Source of the DNA: Tiliqua scincoides
Lineage: Eukaryota > Chordata > Lepidosauria > Squamata > Scincidae
Reading direction: 5' to 3'
DNA: 64,000 bases
Assembly: GCF_035046505.1 (NCBI RefSeq)
Contig: NC_089821.1
Coordinates: 310,055,368 to 310,119,367 of the forward strand
Below are positions 19,182 through 29,216 of the stretch, piece by piece. The notes below the pieces were generated by a model. That model searched no databases and was not told where the DNA came from. It was given only the letters and a program-made list of their open reading frames with translations. The translations under genes were made by a program, and so were the position numbers. Every line of letters starts with the position of its first letter. Within the stretch, counting starts at the first letter, position 1.

Positions 19182-21100
19182 GGTCATCCAGGATCGGGCG
19201 CAGCAGATGGAACGCTGGGTGCAGCACTACTCTGAGCTATATTCCAGAGAAAATGTAGTCACCGAAGAAGCACTGAACAACATTGAGTGCCTGCCTGTGC
19301 TGGAAGAGCTTGACAGTGAACCAACCCTAGAAGAACTTCACATGGCCCTGGACTCCCTTGCCTTTGGCAAGGCACCTGGAAAAGACAGCATCCCTGCTGA
19401 AGTCCTAAAATGCTGCAAAGAGATCATCGTCACTGAGCTGCATGAAATCCTCTGTCTCTGCTGGAGAGAAGGTGGAGTACCTCAAGACATGAGGGATGCA
19501 AACATCATCACGCTGTACAAGAACAAAGGTGACAGGGGTGACTGCAACAACTACCGCGGCATCTCTCTCCTTAGCGTTGTAGGAAAGCTGTTTGCCCGAG
19601 TTGTACTAAAGAGGCTCCAGGTACTTGCAGAGAGCGTCTATCCAGAATCGCAGTGTGGATTCCGAGCCAACAGGTCCACCACTGATATGGTATTCTCCCT
19701 TAGACAACTGCAGGAGAAATGCAGGGAACAACGACAGCCACTCTTTATAGCCTTCATAGATCTCACAAAGGCTTTCAACCTGGTCAGCAGAGACGGCCTC
19801 TTCAAGATTCTCCCCAAGATTGGATGTCCACCCAGGCTCCTCAGCATCATCAGATCTTTCCACAAGGACATGAAGGGCACTGTTGTCTTCGATGGCTCCA
19901 CATCAGACCCTTTTGACATCCGAAGTGGAGTGAAGCAGGGCTGTGTTCTTGCACCAACCTTGTTTGGGATTTTCTTCGCTGTCCTGCTGAAGCAGGCCTT
20001 TGGAACTGCAACAGAAGGCATCTATCTCCGGACCAGATCAGACGGAAAGCTCTTCAACCTCTCCAGACTGAGAGCAAAATCCAAAGTCCAGCTGAAATGT
20101 CTGCGTGACTTCCTCTTTGCCGACGATGCAGCTGTCACTACCCACTCTGCCAAAGATCTCCAGCAGCTCATGGATCGTTTTAGCAAGGCCTGCCAAGATT
20201 TTGGACTGACAATCAGCCTGAAGAAAACACAGGTCATGGTTCAGGATGTGGACTCATCTCCCTGCATTACAATCTCTGAGCATGAACTGGAGGTTGTCCA
20301 TGACTTTGTGTACCTTGGCTCAACGATCTCCGACACTCATTCTCTCGATACCGAGCTAAACAAGCGCATCGGTAAAGCAGCTACCACGTTTTCCAGACTC
20401 ACAAAGAGAGTCTGGTCCAACAAGAAGCTGACGGAACATACCAAGATCCAGGTCTACAGAGCTTGCATCCTGAGTACACTTCTGTACTGCAGCGAGTCAT
20501 GGACTCTTCGCTCACAACAGGAGAGGAAACTGAGCGCTTTCCACATGCGCTGCCTCCGACGCATCCTCGGCATCACCTGGCAGGACAAAGTTCCAAACAA
20601 CACAGTCCTGGAACGTGCTGGAATCCCTAGCATGTATTCACTGCTGAAACAGAGACGCCTGCGTTGGCTTGGTCATGTTGTGAGAATGGATGATGGCCGG
20701 ATCCCAAAGGATCTCCTCTATGGAGAACTCGTGCAAGGAAAGCGCCCTACAGGTAGACCACAGCTGCGATACAAGGACATCTGCAAGAGGGATCTGAAGG
20801 CCTTAGGGATGGACCTCAACAAGTGGGAAACCCTGGCCTCTGAGCGGCCCGCTTGGAGGCAGGCTGTGCAGCATGGCCTTTCCCAGTTTGAAGAGACACT
20901 TGGCCAACAGTCTGAGGCTAAGAGGCAAAGAAGGAAGGCCCATAGCCAGGGAGACAGACCAGGGACAGACTGCACTTGCTCCCGGTGTGGAAGGGATTGT
21001 CACTCCCGGATTGGCCTTTTCAGCCACACTAGACGCTGTGCCAGAACCACCTTTCAGAGCGCGATACCATAGTCTTTCGAGACTGAAGGTTGCCAATACA
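19182..21100 (+). mobile_element. LINE-X copy C, 5'-truncated with intact RT reading frame
   Basis: A 1,919-bp non-LTR retrotransposon insertion bounded by a perfect 11-bp duplication AGTCTATCAGA (19171-19181 and 21101-21111). It starts a little upstream of the reverse transcriptase domain, so endonuclease and 5' UTR are absent. The 3' end is the short family tail (ATACCATAGTCTTTCGAGAC then TGAAGGTTGCCAAT) with no poly(A). The clade is uncertain: the protein resembles the vertebrate LINE group whose endonuclease is often annotated as craniofacial development protein 2-like. It is clearly not BovB, CR1 or L2. Confidence 0.95.
19207..21072 (+). CDS. LINE-X ORF2 fragment: reverse transcriptase and C-terminal zinc finger
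   Basis: The 621-codon frame has no internal stop. RT landmarks in order: KAPGKDSIPAEVLK (55-68), NNYRGISLLSVVGK, SQCGFRANRSTTD, FIDLTKAF (catalytic D185 in motif A), SGVKQGCVLAPTLFG (motif B), FADDAA (304-309, catalytic D306 and D307), LTISLKKTQVM. Then come a long thumb/linker region with YLGSTISD and LGHVVRMDDGRIPK, and a cysteine/histidine finger CSRCGRDCHSRIGLFSHTRR-C (about 591-611). All three catalytic aspartates are present. The start codon is the first ATG after the truncation, not the ancestral start. The frame may encode an active RT domain but, lacking endonuclease and promoter, is unlikely to move on its own. Confidence 0.93.
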   Translation: MERWVQHYSELYSRENVVTEEALNNIECLPVLEELDSEPTLEELHMALDSLAFGKAPGKDSIPAEVLKCCKEIIVTELHEILCLCWREGGVPQDMRDANIITLYKNKGDRGDCNNYRGISLLSVVGKLFARVVLKRLQVLAESVYPESQCGFRANRSTTDMVFSLRQLQEKCREQRQPLFIAFIDLTKAFNLVSRDGLFKILPKIGCPPRLLSIIRSFHKDMKGTVVFDGSTSDPFDIRSGVKQGCVLAPTLFGIFFAVLLKQAFGTATEGIYLRTRSDGKLFNLSRLRAKSKVQLKCLRDFLFADDAAVTTHSAKDLQQLMDRFSKACQDFGLTISLKKTQVMVQDVDSSPCITISEHELEVVHDFVYLGSTISDTHSLDTELNKRIGKAATTFSRLTKRVWSNKKLTEHTKIQVYRACILSTLLYCSESWTLRSQQERKLSAFHMRCLRRILGITWQDKVPNNTVLERAGIPSMYSLLKQRRLRWLGHVVRMDDGRIPKDLLYGELVQGKRPTGRPQLRYKDICKRDLKALGMDLNKWETLASERPAWRQAVQHGLSQFEETLGQQSEAKRQRRKAHSQGDRPGTDCTCSRCGRDCHSRIGLFSHTRRCARTTFQSAIP

Positions 21101-21111
21101 AGTCTATCAGA

Positions 21112-21392
21112 AGAGCCACAGAAGACAAGAGGAACTGGCAAGTCCTCTGCTGAAATCAGTGTTTATTAAAAACAACAATTAATTGAATCTCCCCTGATAG
21201 GTCTTGACCTTTTGTATTTAGTGAAGACAAGTCTTGTTACAGCCCTCAGGTGAGGCAATGGTCCTTTTTTGTTCAACCTTCATACTCACAAAAGATAATT
21301 CTGTAGTGGGAACCGATGGCAAAAGGGTGTTTGATGAAATGAAAATGGATGGCTTTTCATGGGTGGTGACTACATGCTGCTACCAACCTGCC
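21112..21392. other. No recognised feature
   Basis: Short unique-looking stretch with no recognised repeat. Confidence 0.3.
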
Positions 21393-21395
21393 TGA

Positions 21396-21523
21396 AGGCC
21401 CAATCCTATCCAACTTTCCAGCACTGGTGCAGTAGCAATGCAGTAGCAAGGCAACAAAAGTTCCCATACACGCCCCATTGGCACGACTGCACCGGCACTG
21501 GAAAATTGGATCGGATTGGGCCC
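21396..21523. mobile_element. Harbinger-like MITE
   Basis: The left end AGGCCCAATCCTATCCAACT and the right end AATTGGATCGGATTGGGCCC are inverted repeats. A 3-bp duplication TGA (21393-21395, 21524-21526) flanks the 128-bp element. A 3-bp TSD and GGGCC-type termini fit PIF/Harbinger. Confidence 0.7.
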
Positions 21524-21919
21524 TGAATAAGCACTGGAGAGAAACAGTTAAGCAATCCAAATTTAGCCAGTGAAGGAGACAAAAATCTAGCTGGCAAGAA
21601 TGAGCTGCCAAGAGGTGGGGGATGGGGGGAGTCTCAACTACAGGCCATGTCTTTGGAGGACAACTGATGCTCCTTTGCAAACCAACATGATCTCGCTGGG
21701 TACTTGCCTGCTTTGCTCCATACTAAGTATGCATATCTGAAAATGAACAGACATTACAAAAACACCACATCTCCCATATTCTCTCCACGTAAGGAGACTG
21801 ACCTGGGAAAATGCTGAGGGCAAAATGTCCTCCTTTGAAACTCAGAAAAAGAGGGAATGTGATGAAGGATCCAGAATAGCCTGCCTGTCTAAGAACGCTT
21901 GATAGCTGCCAGTCATTCA

Positions 21920-22010
21920 CAGCACAATCCTATCCAAATCTATTTAGAAGTAAGTTCCATTGAGTTCAATGGGACTTATTCCCAGGAAAGTGTGGATAGG
22001 ATTGCACCCT
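21920..22010. repeat. Short fold-back repeat (family H)
   Basis: ACAATCCTATCCAAATC, AGAAGTAAGTTCCATTGAG facing CAATGGGACTTATTCCCAGG, GTGGATAGGATTGCACC. It is a well-preserved 90-bp copy. Confidence 0.7.
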
Positions 22011-22138
22011 CACTTAGTTAAGTCCTGTAACACTGCAGAGAAACCGATCCCTTCTTCAGGATCCTCCCAACATGGAGATGGCAAGGATCCTACTGTTTCT
22101 CTCTCTTTCCTGGTGTCATTATTGCACAAATTGTTGCT

Positions 22139-22608
22139 TCCCCTGGGGGCTGGGGATAAGAATAGGCCCTCAGTTTGGCTGTACTTGTCGTAAGAGGCGA
22201 CTAAACAGCCACCGGGTAGATGGGACTCGTCAGCCTAGGAAGGCAGCTCATCTGAGAGCAGGAAAACTCTGATCCCAAACCTCCACTGCCTTGCGGCTAC
22301 ATCCAGTTAAGGAAAAGGCTTCAGGAGTCAACCTCCAGGCAAAATCCAGAGCCGGAGTCCCTGAGGCAGTTCATGGCTGAACACAGTCACGTTCTGGCAA
22401 CTCCTGCAACGCTGCTGGAACCAACCGTATTGGCTTCTGCCTTTCCATTGGACCATTCCAGCAACATGGAGAGGGGGGATTTGCTGCATGCGAAACAGTC
22501 TATCCTCCATATGTACCTTACCCAGGCTTCACGCACTGGAGAGGACACTGTTCCGGAACCACCATTCAGAGCACGATACCATAGTCTTCCGAGACTGAAG
22601 GATGCCAA
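22139..22608 (+). mobile_element. Non-autonomous LINE-X passenger element, copy 1
   Basis: The 470-bp element starts CCCCTGGGGGCTGGGGATAA and ends with the LINE-X tail (GAACCACCATTCAGAGC, CATAGTCTTCCGAGACTG, AAGGATGCCAAC). It has no coding frame of note. It is flanked by a 12-bp duplication with one mismatch (CAAATTGTTGCT 22127-22138, CAATTTGTTGCT 22609-22620). The copy at 31773-32244 has the same start and end, so both are full length. The 5' part contains two adjacent predicted stems (CTGGGGGC/GCCCTCAG and GGCTGT/ACAGCC with an inner GTCG/CGAC). The head may derive from the LINE-X 5' UTR, but no full-length LINE is here to test it. Confidence 0.82.
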
Positions 22609-22683
22609 CAATTTGTTGCTGTTAGTATTTTGTTAATATTTTATTGCCTTAGTTTGGGCTTTCATACAGTTAAAGAGCACTTA

Positions 22684-23230
22684 CAGCCCAATCCTAACTT
22701 GCGCTGGAATGGGGATGCCGGCTGGCCTGCCCCGTATCCAGTGTGAGGTTGGGGCCCAAAGCGGTGCAGCTTGGGGCAAGGGGAATCACTTTCCCTTACT
22801 CTGGGCAAAGCCACAGCAGCCCCAACAGGGCTACTCAGATCTGCGCCACCTAAAGAGGTGGCGCAGATCCGAGCAGCCTGGAACTGCACTAGGCTACCCA
22901 GGAACAGGGTCCGGATCTGGCACAACTGCCTGATCCTGGCCCCACCCCCTACTCTCCCACCTCCCACCCTCCCCTGGCCCAGAACACCTCCTCCCCGCCC
23001 TCCCCACTCCCCCTAGACCCCTGCACCAGCAAAGCTTTACCGGCACGAACCTACCCTATCTTGTTGCCACAAAGGCTGGATGTGGCCTCTGCAGGCCAGC
23101 GCACCTCTGTGCGCACCAGCCTGGCTGACTCCAGATGAGACACAAACATGCTTTACAGCACGTTTGCGACACTCCCAGGCCAGTGTAAGGGATTTATGCT
23201 GGCCCAGCACAATCTCAGCATTTGCCCTGA
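22684..23230. repeat. Harbinger-like fragment with a perfect hairpin; rest unclassified
   Basis: The start AGCCCAATCCTAACTTGCGC resembles the Harbinger-like left terminus. A 14-bp perfect stem (22838-22851 and 22856-22869) with a 4-nt loop AAAG lies inside. The remainder is GC- and C-rich (CCCCACCCCC tracts near 22940-23000) and no right terminus was found. Confidence 0.4.
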
Positions 23231-23970
23231 GTCTATCATAGGTGTGTTAGTTGGCCAAGCTTTTAAATTTGCATAAATGTGCACATGAGTAAAAAGAATA
23301 GTTTCTTCTGATGCAAGAAGCAGGCGGCCATTGTCTCCAGATGATGAACGCGCATTGACAGACCAGAGGCTGTCCCACTTTCATACAGAAGAAGGTCTGC
23401 TGTAAGATGCTGCCTGCCATCGGCAGAATTTATTTCTATTTGTATTAAAAATATTGATTTTGCCATCAAGTCACTCTGCTGCCCAATTAATCAGACGCAC
23501 TTGTTCAGTTCATTAATTTTTTTTTTTACCTGATTAACCTTCTGCTAAATGGCTTTAACATTCAAACCAAGTGGTTATTTTAAACCATCTCTTTGTTAGC
23601 CACCTTAGGCTGCGACCCTCTAATGAAAGCGACAGCCCAGACCTAAGCTGGTGGAAAGGGTGAGGAGGGAGTGTAACAGAATGGGGGAGGGCAGATTTGG
23701 TCCCAGGAGGGGGCAGGAATGGTGGCAGTGGCAACCACCATATCCTATCTCACCTCCCAGGTCTGAGTCCCCAACACGGGGCTGCTTGAATTTGCACCAG
23801 CAGTTTTGCTGGAGCATGCCTAAGTAGCACCATGAAGGCTGCTGGAGTTTACCCCAGTGGAAAGAAGATGAATGTGCCCTTCTCTTGGGGAGACCTCCAG
23901 CAGTCTCTGTTCCAGAGACTGTTCCAGACTGTTCCAGAGTCTCTGGCACCATTGCACTGCAGTGCAGGAC
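23231..23970. other. No recognised feature
   Basis: Unique-looking sequence with a T-run near 23517-23526. Confidence 0.35.
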
Positions 23971-24053
23971 TTCTGTTAGGATTGGGATATAAGTTCCATT
24001 GACTGTAATGGGCCTTACTTCTGAGTAGGCAGGCATAGAATTGGGCTGTCAAA
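23971..24053. repeat. Short fold-back repeat (family H), partial
   Basis: TAAGTTCCATTGACTGTAATGG, CTTACTTCTGAGTAGGCAGG and GAATTGGGCTGTC identify the family. The left end is incomplete. Confidence 0.55.
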
Positions 24054-24074
24054 AATTTTATTGAAAGGTAGGAT

Positions 24075-24278
24075 CAGTGGCGTAGCTAGAGGGGGTGCAA
24101 AGCACTAAGTTTTGCCGGGAGCCTCACCTTGGCATGCAAGCGGCCCCTCCCCCTCCCCTTCTGAGCCATTCTGGGCAGGGAAACAAAATGGAGGCAAGCA
24201 CTCCAAAGGGGAGGGGTAGGTGCTGCTGCATGCTCCTTGAAAGCTTAGTGCTTTGCACCCCCTCTAGCTACGCCACTG
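24075..24278. mobile_element. hAT MITE family A, best-preserved copy
   Basis: Termini CAGTGGCGTAGCTAGAGGGG and CTAGCTACGCCACTG, with a perfect 8-bp duplication GGTAGGAT (24067-24074 and 24279-24286). The exact TSD and standard terminus suggest this is among the younger insertions of the family. Confidence 0.95.
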
Positions 24279-24286
24279 GGTAGGAT

Positions 24287-25039
24287 ACATTTTGTTTAAG
24301 CAAATAACTTTTAAAAGCACTGTCACAGGAGGTTGGGCAGTATGCAAAGTCATTTAGGGTGAACGTCTTAAAAGCAAGGCAGTTAAATCAACGTTTTTAA
24401 ATTGATAGGCAGCCTGGATTCTACTTACAGCAGCAACTTTTTCTTCTGTTCACACAGCTTCTTGGTGACATCAGGGTGAGTGAAAGAACTAAAGAAAGGA
24501 GGATCCACGCGTGGGGCCCACACGCCAGGGCCACAGTCTACCCCTCACCACCCCCTCAGAGGGGGGTGTGCCTTTCCTGGTCTCCCTGCTCCTCACTGTT
24601 CTACAGAACAACCGCTGCAAAGGAGAAGCAGTAAAACCATCTGAAGCCGAAGAGGTGCTCAGGTTGTCCCAGTTAGCTGGACAGCAAGAAGGAAGATCCA
24701 GGTCTTCGAGGACCCTTTCATGGACTTGATTAGACTCTGGCACATGCAGGTAAATCACCATGACTTCTTTCCACCTCCATCTAAAAACTTATGAGCCTTG
24801 TCAAGATTTAGGCATCAAAGTCTGCTCTCAGTGGTAGAGGTGAGACAGGTTGTCATTCTCGGTGGTAAGCCCTCCACATAGGATAAAACAGGTGGCTTTT
24901 GGCACTGCAAAATACAAAATCCAGCCCATGGAAGGAACACTGCCTGGCATTTGGAGCACCTCACCTGATATGCTACTTTACATCTGTTTGTGCACAAACA
25001 CAAGTGTTCACTGCAATATTCCTTTCCATCCCCAACACA
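24287..25039. other. No recognised repeat; one splice-like pair
   Basis: A pyrimidine tract ending CACACAG (24451-24457) and a donor-like GTGAGTG at 24476 bracket 18 bases. This could easily be chance. No repeat was identified. Confidence 0.3.
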
Positions 25040-25345
25040 CAGTGGTGTAGAGGGGTTGCAAAACACTAAGGGCACAATACTAACCAACTTTCCAGCACCA
25101 AGGCAACGGAACAAACACTGTCATCTGTGACTGCCCCCCCATTTCCTCCCCATTCTGCCCCTCACACTGAGCTTACCTGCTCTGGTAGACCTCCATTGCT
25201 TCGTTGGCACAGATAGGAAGGCTCCAGCCTTCCCGCTGGCATGCCAGCTCCCTGGGCTGCCACAAAGTGCTTTACAGCATTTTTCCGGCAGCTGCAGAAC
25301 ATGCATTCCGCTGGGGCTGCTTTTCAGTAGGATTGGACCAAAGAG
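25040..25345. mobile_element. MITE A left end interrupted by a Harbinger-like element
   Basis: CAGTGGTGTAGAGGGGTTGC-AAAACACTAAG (25040-25070) is a family A terminus. It breaks after CACTAA into GGCACAATACTAACCAAC-TTTCCAGCACC, a Harbinger-like left end, and a matching right end CAGTAGGATTGGACC appears at about 25327-25341. The right half of the family A host element is missing. Confidence 0.5.
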
Positions 25346-26873
25346 CATCTTGGTTTCATACGAATTTCACTGTCAAAGCATCCCCTCAAAGCATGCTGGG
25401 AACCTTCCTTTGCTGAAAGGGCTGGCATCCCAAGCCCCCACCCCAGAACTGCCATCAATCCATCCATTTCTTTGCACCTGTCTTTTCACATAATTACATC
25501 CAAGGCGGCTCACAACAGATCAAAACAGAATGACAAACAGTGTCCTAAACACATCACAACACCATCACAAACACCAGCATCAATAAATCGCACAGTTCAT
25601 TAGCAATTTCACTACCCTGGGAAATACAGCAACAACAGGAATATCTTCAAAGATATAATAAACAAGAGCATGCAGACCCCTTAGGGTTTCCCAGGGCCAG
25701 GAAACAGCTATCAAAGCAACCTGGGACTGCAGTGTCTTACGCAAATCACGCACAACACAGTCTGCACTGGTGCTTCTAAAGCAGACCTGATTTTCCTTTC
25801 CAAAGCAAAGGGTCCAGGCTGTTTGGGCCCTTCTCCAAGACCTTCTGGAGCCTGAAGTGGCATGCCCAATGCTGTCCTCACTTCCCTGGTGATGTGACAG
25901 CCTCTGCTCCCGCATGTGGAGCATCCATGCCACCCCTCTCCTTCTCCACACTTCCCCTTCTGCTCCATCCTCTCCTCTCTTTTACAGGCCAGAAAAAATT
26001 TAGAGGAGCAGGGAAGGTGAGTGGGTAGATGTTCCTCCCCAACGTGCTGCCTGAGGTGCCTGCCTCCATGAGTGGGGCAGCCCGGGGGCCTTGCACCATA
26101 GAGATGCAACACGTATCTGCACCAATATAGCACCAGCCCAAAACAGCTTCCACTTTTCTGGGGTGTGCAGACCGGCAGCCTTTTCCTATCTCTTTGAGGA
26201 AAGATCAGGGCTGATCCAGAAGCCTTTGTAGCCAGGCTGGATCTGGGCACACCGATGGGCTCTCTGTGGGTGGAACTCTTCTGAAACCTCCTTTCTACAG
26301 CTTGCCAGCCAAAAAGAGGCAGTGGGATGCACACCAGGAGGTCACCAGATGGAGCCCCGGCCCCTGCTGGCAGAGCTGGGCTGAAATCACAGGCATTTTG
26401 AAAGGAGTGGGGTTTTTTGTTTAATCTATGCTTGGAGGCAGTGCTGCTAGGCTGTGTGCTACTTTTAACACCCCCAGGGGCTTAGCTAATGGATCGAGTG
26501 GAGCTGAACTAAGTGCTCCCCTAAATTCAGTCCGTGGCCAAGTCTCCACCAGTCCAAAACAGCTCCCCTGGCTGCCATTTGCACTTTCCTTCACTGAGAG
26601 ATGGAAGGGGCTGTAAAAAGGCAATCCTGGGGGGCTCCTCTGGCGCTGGCCTGGAGGCACCCATCCCTCTCAGCCCCACGCCTTCCTCTCCATCCATCTT
26701 GCTCAGCGCACAAATGGGGGGAAGCTTGTTCCATTCTCATTCTGGGAAATGGTGCTGCTTTTTATCTTCTCCAAGAAGACAAGCAGCTAGTGAAGCCTCT
26801 CTTGTTCTCCTTCCTTCAAAATTTTCCCCCCAATAACTGTAATATCAAAACAGTTGTATCCGCCTCTGTCCTG
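25346..26873. other. No recognised repeat; long minus-strand frame not convincing
   Basis: A possible L2-like 3' end in reverse (AAGGCGGCTCACAAC near 25503) is the only repeat hint. A 207-codon frame on the minus strand (25711-26334) has no domain I recognise. A long pyrimidine tract ends in TTTTACAG at 25987, followed 29 bases later by a donor-like GTGAGTG (26017). Confidence 0.35.
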
Positions 26874-26984
26874 CACCCACCACCAGGAATGGTTCCAAAG
26901 GGGACGGGAAGGGACCACTTGCATGCCGTGGTGAGGCTCCCTGCCAAACTTAGTGCTTTGCACCCCCTCTAGCTATGCTACCAA
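26874..26984. mobile_element. hAT MITE family A, right half
   Basis: GGAATGGTTCCAAAGGGGAC, GTGAGGCTCCCTGCC, CTTAGTGCTTTGCACCCCC-TCTAGCTATGCTACC: the right arm and terminus only. Confidence 0.65.
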
Positions 26985-27206
26985 GGGGGAATAGATTTCT
27001 CATGCATCTAGTTTTGATTTTGTCTTCAGGTTGCAGCTTGATTACCAAATAATCTCCTGGGGTGTCCAAACACCAGTTGTTATTCATCCCTCACATCTGT
27101 GTGCAGGCCTAACAACACTTTATTACACACATTACATGTTACATACAAATACATATAATGGTAGCCTTGACAGTCTTTTCCCTGCTCCAAGCAACATCCA
27201 AGTCAC

Positions 27207-27294
27207 TGACAGCACAATCCTATGCCTGTCTACTCAGAAGTAAGCCCCATTGTATTCAGTGGGGCTTACTCCCAGGAAAACATGCACCCTGAGA
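27207..27294. repeat. Short fold-back repeat (family H)
   Basis: CAGCACAATCCTATGCCTG, CTCAGAAGTAAGCCCCATTG facing CAGTGGGGCTTACTCCCAGG. The last terminal bases are changed (ACATGCACCCT). Confidence 0.68.
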
Positions 27295-27564
27295 GTGGCT
27301 CCTGCCATTCTTTTCCCCCCAGCAGCTCCCTCAGAAGTATATTGTGTGATGAGCAGCACCTCCTAGTGGCAGGGTTGGCCCAATCGTAAGGCTACTGAGG
27401 CAGAGCCTCAGGTGACAGACTGACAGGGGTGCCCACCCACCTTCACAGCTTCTTCTTCGCATGGTCACTGGACTGGCAGAGAATTGAGCTAAAGAAGAAG
27501 CCTGGAGGAGAAAAGAGTGGGATGCTTTAGCTCAGTACACTCCTCCACAATTGAGCGTCAGGAG

Positions 27565-27714
27565 TAGAATATTTCTTTACTCAGCATGTGGTTGATCTGT
27601 GGAACTCCTTGCCACAGGATGTAGTGATGGGTCTGGCCTAGGTGCCTTTAAAAGGGGATTAGACAGATCCAGATGGACTAAAAGTCCTCTTCCAGAAAAG
27701 TCCATCACAGGTAA
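27565..27714 (+). repeat. CR1 body fragment, diverged
   Basis: TATTTCTTTACTCAGCATGTGG, TGTGGAACTCCTTGCCACAGG and AAAAGGGGATTAGACAG. It directly precedes, in the same orientation, a separate and better preserved CR1 copy. Confidence 0.6.
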
Positions 27715-28610
27715 GGCCACACTTGGAGTATTGTGTCCAGTTCTGGTTGCCGCATCTCAAAAAAGACATAGTGGAAATGGAAAAGGTGCAAAAGAGAGCG
27801 ACTAAGATGATTACGGGGCTGGGGCACCTTCCTTATGAGGAAAGCTACGGCGTTTGGGCCTCTTCAGCCTAGAAAAGAGACGCCTGAGGGGGGACATGAT
27901 TGAGACATACAAAATTATGCAGGGGATGGACAGAGTGGATAGGGAGATGCTCTTTACACTCTCACATAACACCAGAACCAGGGGACATCCACTAAAATTG
28001 AGTGTTGGGAGGGTTAGAACAGACAAGATAAAATATTTCTTTACTCAGCATGTAAAGAATGCTGTGGAACTCCTTGCCACAGGATGTGGTGATGGCGTCT
28101 GGCCTGGACACCTTTAAAAGGGGATTGGACAAAGTTTCTGGAGGAAAAATCCATTATGGGGTACAAGCCATGATGTGCATGCTCAACCTCCTGATTTAGA
28201 AATGGGTTATGTCAGAATGCCAGGTGCAAGGGAGGGCACCAGGATGAGGTCTTCTTGTTGTCTGGTGTGCTCCCTGGGGCATTTGGTGGGCCGCTGTGAG
28301 ATACAGGAAGCTGGACTAGATGGACCTATGGCCTGATCCAGTGGGGCTGTTCTTATGTTCTTAACTACAATTCCCAGGAAGCCTTGCAGGTCTCTTGTTA
28401 TCTGGTGTAATCCCTGGGGCATTTGGTGGGCCGCTGTGAGATACAGGAAGCTGGACTAGATGGGCCTGTGGCCTGATCCAGTGGGGCTGTTCTTATGTTC
28501 TTAACTACAATTCCCAGAATGCCTTGCAGGTCTCTTGTTACCTGGTGTGCTCCCTGGGGCATTTGGTGGGCTGCTGGACTAGAAGGGCCTTTGATCTGAT
28601 CCAGCCAGGC
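27715..28610 (+). repeat. CR1 3' region with two extra 140-bp tandem 3' units
   Basis: The body runs from CTTGGAGTATTGTGTCCAG through TATGAGGAAAGCTACGG, GAGGGGGGACATGATTGAG, GGAACTCCTTGCCACAGG and GGGCATTTGGTGGGCCG to TTCTTATGTTCTTA. This is the known CR1 3' order. After 28362 the terminal segment is repeated: a 28-bp linker beginning ACTACAATTCCCAG (28363-28390) and another 3' end, then again linker (28503-28530) and a partial 3' end. Linker-to-linker distance is exactly 140 bp. Confidence 0.85.
28363..28390 (+). promoter_or_regulatory. ZNF143-like motif in CR1 tandem unit
   Basis: ACTACAATTCCCAG followed by GAAGCCTTGC agrees with the known ZNF143/STAF-type motif (ACTACAATTCCCAGNATGC). It is seen in sequence only; binding is not shown. 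Equivalent motifs are at 28503-28530 (the closest match, with AATGCCTTGC), 29883-29910, 30023-30050, 50661-50688 and 53219-53246, plus a mutated one at 50521-50548. Confidence 0.5.
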
Positions 28611-28847
28611 TCATTATGCTCTGTTCCCCTCCTCCTATTCTGATGAAGGGAAAGTTGGGAGGAGGAAGAGTGGCTAGTGTATTGCTGGGCCAGGGGGATC
28701 AGCACTTGGCTACACCAGGAGCCCTGGGGCTAGCCCTGCTCAGAGAGCGGGGGGGGGGGGGATGTCATTGCCACTATTTTGGAACAAAGCAGAAAGAAAG
28801 AAAACCAATGGGAAGGCAATCTGGTTTTGTGCTTTCCCTTTTTCCCC

Positions 28848-28990
28848 TTACCCTGCACATGCCCAATCTCGTCTGATCTCTCGGAAGCTAAGCAGGGTCA
28901 GGCCTGGTTAGTACTTGGATGGGAGACCGCCTGGGAATACCAGGTGCTGTAGGCTTATACCATAGTCTTTCGAGACTGCAGGTTGCCAAC
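28848..28990 (+). repeat. 5S rRNA-derived SINE with LINE-X tail, copy 2
   Basis: TTACCCTGCACATGCCC to GGTGCTGTAGGCTT matches 5S rRNA, including an unchanged GGATGGGAGACCGCCTGG control region and a two-base insertion (CTCTCGGAAGC). The tail is ATACCATAGTCTTTCGAGAC then TGCAGGTTGCCAAC. No clear TSD was found. It begins at the same 5S position as the other copies. Confidence 0.9.
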
Positions 28991-29116
28991 CAAGATTGTG
29001 AGCAAAAAGTTCTCAGTTAAGAATTTCATTTTATTTATCACTATAGTCAGTGTGTAGAATAGACCAGGTGAGCCAAAGAAATATTCATATATGGTCTGAA
29101 ACACACGTGCCTGCCC

Positions 29117-29216
29117 ACTAGTGTCTACTCAGGTGAGCCATAGTCAACTCAGTGGGACTTACTCCCCTGTAAGTGTGTATAGGACTGCAGCGTAATGTGT
29201 GCAGGACTGCAGCCTA
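29117..29216. repeat. Short fold-back repeat (family H), diverged
   Basis: CTCAGTGGGACTTACTCCCC, GTAAGTGTGTATAGGACTGC and a partly duplicated terminal GGACTGCAGC. The left arm is degraded. Confidence 0.5.

Noticed and set aside
19182-21100. BovB (RTE) identity for the main LINE
   Set aside because: The protein has a C-terminal CSRCGRDCHSRIGL finger and a hairpin tail, and it differs from BovB throughout the YLGS...GHV region. It is left unassigned to a clade.
25711-26334. Minus-strand frame of 207 codons
   Set aside because: No recognisable domain, no splice or promoter context, and a composition shared with the opposite strand. It is kept only as an unexplained open frame.
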